Shown here piece after piece: positions 1 through 5,501 of a stretch of 23,082 bases of DNA (positions are counted from its first letter, which is position 1; every line of letters begins with the position of its first letter). Source of the DNA: Chloroflexota bacterium. GTDB taxonomy: Bacteria; Chloroflexota; Anaerolineae; Anaerolineales; Anaerolineaceae. The stretch lies in NCBI GenBank assembly GCA_029777225.1, contig JAKOSR010000126.1:1-23082 (forward strand). The letters run 5' to 3'. The notes beneath the pieces were generated by a model. That model ran no database searches and was not told where the DNA came from. It saw only the letters and a list, made by a program, of their open reading frames with translations. A program made the position numbers and the translations under genes.

Positions 1-196
1 GATTATAAGCGACAGAAAATCCCTCGTCAACGGATGCACGATGTCAAACAGGAAAACTGGCGGAACAACGCGACGGCAGGCTATACAAAACCAGCATCCC
101 CCTACCCGATGCACATTGTTTGAAGAGAAAGAGGCATTACAATGCTATTGTAGATAGAATAATGCGCGTAGCCATTTTATATTAACTAAGTTATTA
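1..196. other. Non-coding edge, downstream of PolB2-like gene
   Basis: No gene is supported here. The stretch lies downstream of the minus-strand polymerase homologue. The only structure seen is a short palindrome at 138-152 (TACAAT, loop GCT, ATTGTA). On the minus strand it is followed by a pyrimidine-rich stretch, so it could be a weak transcription end for the cassette. The stem is AT-rich, so this is tentative. Confidence 0.4.
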
Positions 197-2419
197 TCAA
201 ATTAGACAATCTTTCAACATAAGTTGCACGCCACCACGCACGGACCATTCCATCAGCAGCTTTGGGTCAATCCCGAACGGAAGCAACACGCTGCCACCCG
301 CCTTGGCCAGCAATTCGATGTACCTTGCCTTATTAAGCAGGGCGGGGTCAAAGACCTTGCCAAGGTCCCACGCAAACACAGCCTGCTCACCTATCGTGTA
401 CAAAAAGCGTATGCGTTGCCCTGGCCGGATACTCATCCCTGCCGCCTCCATTTGCCTGGCAGCCCGGACGGCGGCTGTGCTGCTGCGATAGGCTTCCAGT
501 GCGTAGCTCACCTTGCCATTAACCACGAGCTGGTCAGGTGGCACGCGACCAGCATTTAGTTGATCCAGGGCCTCCTGGTACACGCTGAAAGCCTCCAGGA
601 TACAGGGCCTGAGCTCGCGTTTATTGCGCGCTTTGCCCAACACTTCAATCATCCGGCTCTGAATGGCAGCAATCCAGCGCGGCGTATCCCGCCGGCGTGC
701 TTCCAACCCCCTCACCTTGACCTCACCGCTCTGAAATACGCCAAAATAGCGGTTGGCAATCGGAACGCGGTCATCAACCTTGGATGGCAGAAAAGCGACC
801 CAACGGTAAATACCATCCAGGTTTATCGTCAATCCGGTACGGTGGTTGATGCGGTTGATGACATCATTAAAATGCTCCGGGCGGTTGCAGCCCCTTTTCT
901 TAATCCAGAGCGCGTCCACGTACATATGCAGTACCTCGAAACCTTCCTCTTCCGCCACCTCTTTGGCCCGCAGCAATACCTCCCGTCCGCCTTTCGTAAC
1001 CGCCTCGTGCGCTTCAATGCGACCGTACCGGGCGTTTTTGTAGCCCAAAAAGCCAAAACACACCACCAGCAGCCACTTGAGCGCCATGGCGCGGGCCTTC
1101 AGGCTGCCCACCATGGGGTGTTCAGGCGGGTATTCCCTGCATTTTTTCTTCAGGGCCACGCGTTTTTCATACAGCGGCTTCAACGTGGCTGGCACAACTC
1201 CCAGCTCACTGCTGGCCGGCTCCAGCACGTCAGGCAGCGGCACTTCCGGCGAAATATTGCCCTGGATGATTACAGCCGGGTACATGGAGACAAAATCCAC
1301 CTGTGCCACGTCCATGTGCAGCCCCACCTTCGGCTGGTATATCATCCCGCCGCGATCAGACTGGATTAACTGCATTCCAGATTTGAATTCTTCAACCTGG
1401 CGCTTTTGATAAGGCACCAGGATGCCTCTCTCAAGCGCGGTGATGACCTGCATGGCCGAAATGCCCTGTCCGGGCGAAACCCTGGCAGCCTTCTCAATTG
1501 GCAACGTGGTCACCCTTGCCATTTCCAGAGTGCCGGCCAGGCTGTAATCTGACCACATCATGGCTGATTTGCGGTCCACGTGGCAGCGACCATACAGGTG
1601 GGCTTCCTCGGGGCGGTAGATGATATGGCCATAGGAGAAATAAGTGGTTTCCTTCTGCCAGCGCACGGTTTTCCCCTCATCCCGGTTGAGGTGAATCGGA
1701 ATACCGGTGTTTTCCGATTGGCTCAACAGGAAGGGAATAAGCCACGCGTCTCCCCAGTCGGTTACCAGGATATCGGGGTTGTAGTCCAGGATGGCCTGGT
1801 CGATGACGTGTAAGAAATCACCTTCCGCGTCCAGTGGCACCTGCTGGCGCAGCCTGTCTGAAAAAACGCCCAGGGAACGAACCTGCCCACGCGCCGGGTC
1901 GCAATCCGGGACTAATTCCATCACCCGCAGCGGGGGCAGCTCGGGCATCAAATCCCAGCGTGAATTCAATGTTTTTAGCGCCTGGATTTGCCCGGCCTGG
2001 TCCACCAGGACCTCACACAAGGCCAGCGGGAAAGCGCCATAGCGGGCGATGTAGCGCGTGCTGATGGTGACATCCGCGTCGTACCACGTCATATCCGGGA
2101 AAATCTCTTCCATGTCGTGGAAGAGGCGTACCTGGTTGGCGGGGGTATCCACACCGATACTCAACACCTCCACCGGGTCCGCCACGAAAACATCCTGCCG
2201 GGTTTCGCGCTGCAGCGAGGTGACGCACGGCCGTTTCCTGAGTTCTTTCCACAGGGCGCGCAACTGCTCGTTTTGACCAGTCGCGAAGAATTGGACGGGG
2301 AATGGCTGCTTAAAGCGCACCCGTTCGTCTGTCTCCTGGTCGATGAACCACAAACTGAGCCCATCCTCCTGGTCCAGGTACAGGTCCAGCAGCCATCCGT
2401 GGAATAAGTGAGGGTTCAT
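197..2419 (-). CDS. PolB2-like family B DNA polymerase homologue, probably catalytically impaired
   Basis: 740 residues. The family B polymerase fold is recognisable. Motif A is at about 374-381 (VDFVSMYP, Asp375). A motif B region starts at Lys448 but has Val where the conserved Asn should be. Motif C at 500-505 reads YVDALW where active enzymes have YxDTDS, so the first Asp remains (Asp502) and the second is Leu504. The exonuclease region is also degraded: the DIE-type motif is replaced near 165-175, and the Exo II and Exo III acidic residues are not apparent near 215-225 and 288-300. Archaeal PolB2/Dpo2 proteins, some with bacterial homologues, show this kind of disruption. The SDRGGMIYQPKVGLH stretch just before motif A fits that group by recollection. 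The start ATG overlaps the stop of the upstream gene (ATGA), implying translational coupling. A role in damage tolerance or mutagenesis, perhaps structural, is inferred from the family and the SOS-like promoter. Confidence 0.85.
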   Translation of the reverse strand: MNPHLFHGWLLDLYLDQEDGLSLWFIDQETDERVRFKQPFPVQFFATGQNEQLRALWKELRKRPCVTSLQRETRQDVFVADPVEVLSIGVDTPANQVRLFHDMEEIFPDMTWYDADVTISTRYIARYGAFPLALCEVLVDQAGQIQALKTLNSRWDLMPELPPLRVMELVPDCDPARGQVRSLGVFSDRLRQQVPLDAEGDFLHVIDQAILDYNPDILVTDWGDAWLIPFLLSQSENTGIPIHLNRDEGKTVRWQKETTYFSYGHIIYRPEEAHLYGRCHVDRKSAMMWSDYSLAGTLEMARVTTLPIEKAARVSPGQGISAMQVITALERGILVPYQKRQVEEFKSGMQLIQSDRGGMIYQPKVGLHMDVAQVDFVSMYPAVIIQGNISPEVPLPDVLEPASSELGVVPATLKPLYEKRVALKKKCREYPPEHPMVGSLKARAMALKWLLVVCFGFLGYKNARYGRIEAHEAVTKGGREVLLRAKEVAEEEGFEVLHMYVDALWIKKRGCNRPEHFNDVINRINHRTGLTINLDGIYRWVAFLPSKVDDRVPIANRYFGVFQSGEVKVRGLEARRRDTPRWIAAIQSRMIEVLGKARNKRELRPCILEAFSVYQEALDQLNAGRVPPDQLVVNGKVSYALEAYRSSTAAVRAARQMEAAGMSIRPGQRIRFLYTIGEQAVFAWDLGKVFDPALLNKARYIELLAKAGGSVLLPFGIDPKLLMEWSVRGGVQLMLKDCLI

Positions 2420-2841
2420 GGTGCGTCCTCAAATGCCGCGTACGAGAGTTTAACCTCGCGTTCCGGCAGCGCTTCCACGGGCCTCGCCGGGGCTGTTTTT
2501 CCCGGGACCGCGCTGGCAATCGCCGAAACAGTGGCATTTAGGAGCTCCAGGAAACGGGCTTCCTTGCTGTCATCCAGCTGCGCGGGCTGGTCTTCTCCAT
2601 GGTGCAGTTCTTTTTGGGCGGCCTTAAGCTGCTTGTACACTTCCAGCAGGATCGCAATCAGGTACATGTCCAGCGGGTAAAGATTGGACGCGTACGACGC
2701 CTCCGCCAGGTGCAGACGCGAGAGCACCAGCAGTTCATCCAGCAAAACCTGGTCATCCTTGCGCAGGGCGCGCTTGAAACGGTTGAGCGCGGCCTCTTCT
2801 TCGTGCCAGGTTTGGGTAATGGAAGAGATGGTACGGCCCAT
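2416..2841 (-). CDS. Small helical protein of the PolB2/RadA-like cassette
   Basis: 141 residues from the ATG at 2841. A longer in-frame reading from 3033 exists but would overlap the RadA-like gene by about 180 bp and translates to Arg/Pro-rich shadow sequence. The 2841 start has an AAAGG site 7 nt upstream and follows the previous stop by 10 bp. The protein starts MGRTISSITQTW and looks almost entirely alpha-helical, with a charged N-terminal half (HEEEAALNRFKRALRKDDQ) and an amphipathic central part. The C-terminal 30 residues are Pro/Ala-rich. I recognise no enzymatic motif. Its place between a RecA-fold protein and a polymerase homologue suggests an adaptor or complex subunit; this is inference. 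The 4-bp overlap with the polymerase start supports co-translation. Confidence 0.8.
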   Translation of the reverse strand: MGRTISSITQTWHEEEAALNRFKRALRKDDQVLLDELLVLSRLHLAEASYASNLYPLDMYLIAILLEVYKQLKAAQKELHHGEDQPAQLDDSKEARFLELLNATVSAIASAVPGKTAPARPVEALPEREVKLSYAAFEDAP

Positions 2842-2851
2842 AACTGCCTTT

Positions 2852-3418
2852 CTACCCAAACAAAGCGGGCTGCAAGCCGTAACCCGCGGGCAGCGGCAGG
2901 GGTTCTTCCCAGTAGACACTGGCATTGGCCCGCAGGTCTTCCAATAGGATGGCGCGCTCCTGGGTAATGGCAGGCGTGGGACGGATGCTGATGACAACCG
3001 GCGCCGCCTGGCTAAGGCGCCTGAGGCAGGCAATGCTGCGCTGCAGCAGGTGCTGGCTGTCCTTTAGCTTGACATCCTCATCCAAAAACGTTGCCAAAAG
3101 GTCCAGGATAACCAGAGGCTCCCCAGGCGGGTTGGCGGCAACCGCTTCCAGCATGGCGAGCACCTGGTATCAGGTGAAGGCACGTGAAAGGCGGATGTGG
3201 TTCATGACGTTTACCGGGTCATCGGTGAACGGCCGGATTAGCTTGGCAACCGCGTACATGTTGGACCGGTTGCCGCAGTCCAGGACCGTCAAGCGCTGTT
3301 TTAGGCTTAGCGCGGCAATCAATTGCAGCATCTTTTCTGACAGGGCGTGTTGCCCAACCACCAGGTAGATTTGCGCTGGCAGCGGTACAGGGAAGGGAAG
3401 CAGCGAAGTGTTTGTCAT
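2852..3418 (-). pseudogene. RadA/RecA-fold ATPase homologue, interrupted by in-frame TGA
   Basis: Two collinear pieces in one frame, 82 codons then 105 codons, are separated by a single TGA at 3172-3170. Reading through gives RLSRAFT-stop-YQVLAML, which continues the RecA/RadA pattern smoothly. The usual P-loop position reads GQHALSEK (22-29), so the Gly-Lys of GxxxxGK[ST] is missing and ATP binding is doubtful. The Walker B-like strand LVILDLL is kept in the second piece. Total length of about 188 residues is short for RadA and resembles reduced RecA paralogues such as ImuA-type partners. It is the first gene of the cassette. The stop is one base from Cys or Trp codons, so it may be a recent nonsense mutation, a sequencing error, or less likely recoding. 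A GTG at 3163 could restart the second piece, but no good ribosome site precedes it. Confidence 0.65.
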
Positions 3419-3452
3419 GCCTTAATTATATAGCACATTTGTTCTATGTCAA
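3419..3452 (-). promoter_or_regulatory. Consensus sigma-70 promoter of the PolB2/RadA-like cassette
   Basis: On the minus strand TTGACA (3452-3447) and TATAAT (3430-3425) are both perfect and separated by 16 bp. Only six bases lie between the -10 box and the ATG at 3418, so transcription should start at or next to the start codon, giving a leaderless mRNA. No Shine-Dalgarno site is placed to serve this ATG. Confidence 0.85.
3431..3446. promoter_or_regulatory. Putative LexA-like operator
   Basis: The 16-bp spacer of the cassette promoter is an imperfect palindrome, TAGAAC-AAAT-GTGCTA on the minus strand, with five of six positions matching in each arm. It resembles the Gram-positive LexA box GAAC-N4-GTTC with one mismatch (GTGC). 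Bound repressor here would block both promoter hexamers. LexA identity is inferred; the palindrome and its placement are seen directly. Confidence 0.6.
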
Positions 3453-3493
3453 GTAAAACACAACCTTGCATGGCGCGTTGGGGTGGTGGTGGG

Positions 3494-3499
3494 TATAAT
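3494..3499 (+). promoter_or_regulatory. -10 box for the divergent hypothetical gene
   Basis: TATAAT lies 28 bp before the ATG at 3528. No good -35 hexamer is seen at normal spacing. This gene therefore probably has its own promoter rather than sharing the divergent operator, although the two promoters lie only about 45 bp apart. Confidence 0.45.
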
Positions 3500-3527
3500 A
3501 GGGCGCTAATTTCGAGGAGACAAATTT

Positions 3528-3944
3528 ATGACCATAAAATCAACTGAAAGCGGCGTAACGCTCCGTAACAGATTATCCAAGTCCATCGTCCTGGCCATTC
3601 GCCGGTTGATGCAACAGGGCAGCCCGAATGAAGAAAGCCTGGATATGGCGGCTTTTGTCACGCTGGCTTTGGGAAAAATTGAAGAATCAGTTGATTTATC
3701 CGCCGCGGCCTGGGAAAAAAGGGATTATTGGCTGAAGGCGGATCACTTTCGCCTGGAATGGGCTTGGGCCGGCCAATGCCGCAGAGCGCTTGTTCCAGTT
3801 TTGCTGCTGCAGGATTGGCCCGGCATTGCCAGGGAACTAATCGTGGTGGGGCAGCACCTCAACAGCGTGCAACTCAGCCCAAACAATCGACTTGGTGAGC
3901 CATGGCATGGCGCCTGGCTTCAGTTTACCGGACAAAATCAATAA
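3528..3944 (+). CDS. Hypothetical helical protein
   Basis: 138 residues with a GAGGAG ribosome site about 9 nt before the ATG and a TATAAT box upstream. I do not recognise the family. The sequence is Trp-rich in its middle (about 62-95) and predicted mostly helical. There is no signal peptide, membrane segment, metal-binding Cys set or nucleotide-binding motif. It is transcribed divergently from the PolB2/RadA-like cassette. A link to DNA-damage functions is possible from position alone but nothing in the protein shows it. The ORF is intact and its codon use resembles its neighbours, so I consider it a real gene. Confidence 0.65.
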   Translation: MTIKSTESGVTLRNRLSKSIVLAIRRLMQQGSPNEESLDMAAFVTLALGKIEESVDLSAAAWEKRDYWLKADHFRLEWAWAGQCRRALVPVLLLQDWPGIARELIVVGQHLNSVQLSPNNRLGEPWHGAWLQFTGQNQ

Positions 3945-3963
3945 CAAATGGAAAAGGAGGGGG

Positions 3964-3978
3964 TCAGATCGTATCTGA
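3964..3978. repeat. Perfect palindrome, 6-bp arms
   Basis: TCAGAT-CGT-ATCTGA, directly after a G-run. It lies about 20 bp after the stop of the hypothetical gene. No T-tract follows, so it is unlikely to be an intrinsic terminator. Confidence 0.7.
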
Positions 3979-3989
3979 AATCTCTATGG

Positions 3990-4013
3990 TTATGATAAGT
4001 ATCATTATCATAA
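3990..4013. repeat. Perfect inverted repeat, 9-bp arms
   Basis: TTATGATAA, loop GTATCA, then TTATCATAA. The AT-rich dyad looks like an operator of the Fur/MntR style, but no neighbouring gene gives it an obvious client. It could also be a mobile-element remnant or a hairpin. Confidence 0.7.
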
Positions 4014-4339
4014 GCATTAGTTTTATACCGCGCAGGCTGTTTTGGCGTTAGCGTGGTATGGATCCCTCTTCCACTCGTTTACAAATTTATACTGAAATAT
4101 TTGTTGCTCGCATACTGGATTGGTTTTCCCACCCATAAACTCATTGTGATTTCGGGGTTTGATTTGAGACGTGTAGACCAGGATATTGGTTCCGGTAATG
4201 GATATGGAGAGCAACCCTCCCAGCCAAAGAAGATTTTCTCTTGGGATTTTGTTGACGAGATAATGCCCTGTTATCATGACCAGCTATTAGAAGTAACTGC
4301 AGTTCGAATATTCTGAAGATTTCCTTTGAAAACAACAAC

Positions 4340-4410
4340 TACCCAGATCCGAGAATAATCAAAAACACCGTATCCATAGAAAATACTATACTATACGCAA
4401 TATCTGGGTA
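4340..4410. repeat. 9-bp inverted repeat upstream of recombinase
   Basis: TACCCAGAT at 4340-4348 and its exact complement ATCTGGGTA at 4402-4410, 53 bp apart. It is interlaced with a second inverted pair (4383-4390 with 4440-4447). This is a candidate binding site for the recombinase encoded next to it. Confidence 0.55.
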
Positions 4411-4447
4411 ATATGAGGGTTAGTACGAAATATTCATCCTATAGTAT
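4383..4447. repeat. 8-bp inverted repeat overlapping recombinase promoter
   Basis: ATACTATA at 4383-4390 and TATAGTAT at 4440-4447. The right arm runs into the candidate -10 box TATAAT (4445-4450). Binding of a protein to this pair would interfere with transcription of the recombinase gene. Confidence 0.45.
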
Positions 4448-4450
4448 AAT
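4445..4450 (+). promoter_or_regulatory. -10 box of the recombinase gene
   Basis: A perfect TATAAT ends 11 bp before the ATG at 4462. Initiation would fall about 4-5 nt before the start codon, so the transcript would be almost leaderless. No convincing -35 hexamer is seen. Confidence 0.45.
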
Positions 4451-4461
4451 ATCAGGCAACC

Positions 4462-5436
4462 ATGGAAGATAAGACCATCACCCAGGTTATCGAAGCTTAC
4501 CTTACATCCGTAAGACTATCAAGAAGCGCGAATACGGCCCGTACGTATCAGAACGGCATGAATACCTTCCAGTCTGTCCTGAGGTCTGAGGGGATTGAAC
4601 CAACGGAACGGCTTATCACTGATTTACACGAGGATGCCATCATGTGGATGGCAACGGCTCTCAAGGGGTTTTCTTCAGCGACAGAGCAGTGTTACCTCAC
4701 AGCCACCGTGGGCCTTTACGAATACATCGCAGGCGAGAACTTATCACCGATAAATTTACCCAGGGTACGGCTGCTCATCAAGCAACGCGCGCGAAAACCG
4801 GGCATACGCCTACCCCAATTTCCCAAGAGCGATATTGAAAAGGTGATTGATTACGCCCAGTCGCTGAATTCCCTCGAGACGAAAGATGAGAATAGCCGCC
4901 TGATTAATTTGCGCGACCGTGCCTTCCTGCTCACCCTGGCGGATACCGGCATGCGGGTGCATGAGGCCTGCAAGCTGCGGCGAGGAGACGTGGATTGGCA
5001 CGAATCGCGGGCCATCGTAATTGGCAAAGGCAACAAGGAAGCGGTTGTGCGTTTTTCAAAGAGAAGCCTCCAGGCCGTCAAGGAATACCTGGCTGAGCGG
5101 GCGATTGTGGACGGTAAGGGCTCAAAGGCGCTCACTTCGCTGCCCATTTTCGCAAGGCACGATAAGGCGACGGGCGGCAAGGTGTTACCGATTTCAACCA
5201 CTTCTGGACGTGAAATTGTCAACCAACGCGTGGGAGAGGTCCTGGGCAGCCAGGCCGTGGGCACCATCACCCCCCACTCCTTCCGCCATTATTTTGTCAC
5301 CACCATTCTGCTTACTTCCGGTAATCTCAAGCTCGCCCAGGAGTTGGCGCGCCACACCAACATTGCCGTCACCCAGCGCTATTCGCATCTTTCCGATGAT
5401 GAACTGGATCGCAAGTACTCCGAGATATTTGGTTAA
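4462..5436 (+). CDS. Tyrosine recombinase, XerC/XerD type
   Basis: 324 residues, typical for Xer proteins, or slightly long. The N-terminal core-binding SAM-like domain covers about 5-90. The catalytic domain (about 120-320) has all expected residues: Arg165 (DTGMRVHEA), a beta-hairpin Lys at 189 or 192 (GKGNKE), His272 and Arg275 (HSFRH), His298 (ARHTN) and nucleophile Tyr307 (QRYSHL). It should make staggered cuts through a 3'-phosphotyrosine link. No excisionase, attachment-site pair or other phage gene is nearby. A housekeeping Xer-like or solitary integrase role is therefore more likely than an active prophage. The upstream gap carries interlaced inverted repeats that could be its target or operator. 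No Shine-Dalgarno site is apparent before the ATG, which fits a near-leaderless message. Confidence 0.9.
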   Translation: MEDKTITQVIEAYLTSVRLSRSANTARTYQNGMNTFQSVLRSEGIEPTERLITDLHEDAIMWMATALKGFSSATEQCYLTATVGLYEYIAGENLSPINLPRVRLLIKQRARKPGIRLPQFPKSDIEKVIDYAQSLNSLETKDENSRLINLRDRAFLLTLADTGMRVHEACKLRRGDVDWHESRAIVIGKGNKEAVVRFSKRSLQAVKEYLAERAIVDGKGSKALTSLPIFARHDKATGGKVLPISTTSGREIVNQRVGEVLGSQAVGTITPHSFRHYFVTTILLTSGNLKLAQELARHTNIAVTQRYSHLSDDELDRKYSEIFG

Positions 5437-5501
5437 TCACGGGTATTCCCAAGTGTTGGTGGTATCATTGCCACGAAAAAATTGAATAATTAAAGGACCT
5501 T

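Larger units (their letters stand above)
3945..4461. other. AT-richer intergenic region with palindromes and inverted repeats
   Basis: This gap of about 517 bp has visibly lower GC than its flanks and no convincing gene. Overlapping ORFs of 65-87 codons on both strands lack ribosome sites. The minus one at 4023-4277 has a single hydrophobic stretch and could be a decayed membrane-protein fragment. Two palindromes stand near 3964-4013, and two interlaced inverted repeats lie before the recombinase (4340-4447). The AAAAGGAGGGGGTCAGATC stretch at about 3951-3970 resembles GGGGTCAGA-type ends seen near REP-associated transposases; this is from memory and uncertain. Confidence 0.5.

Noticed and set aside
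560..1369. Plus-strand ORF of 269 codons opposite the polymerase homologue
   Set aside because: It lies wholly antisense to a protein with recognisable family B motifs, is low in recognisable pattern and has no ribosome site. It is a GC-driven shadow.
2842..3033. N-terminal extension of the 141-residue cassette protein
   Set aside because: It would overlap the RadA-like gene, reads Arg/Pro/Ser-rich like a shadow frame, and a good ribosome site precedes the ATG at 2841.
3125..3172. Selenocysteine insertion at the TGA
   Set aside because: Only weak 4-bp stems can be drawn after the TGA, at the wrong distance and without a typical apical loop. Kept only as a remote option.
3990..4013. Fur box
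   Set aside because: The dyad is similar in composition but does not match the 7-1-7 Fur arrangement, and no iron gene is adjacent.
4023..4316. Overlapping 84- and 87-codon ORFs on opposite strands in the intergenic gap
   Set aside because: Neither has a ribosome site or family match. One hydrophobic stretch on minus is not enough to call a gene; at most it is a decayed fragment.
4462..5436. Integrated phage or genomic island driven by the recombinase
   Set aside because: No phage genes, excisionase or attachment-site pair are seen, and the only tRNA is about 14 kb away.
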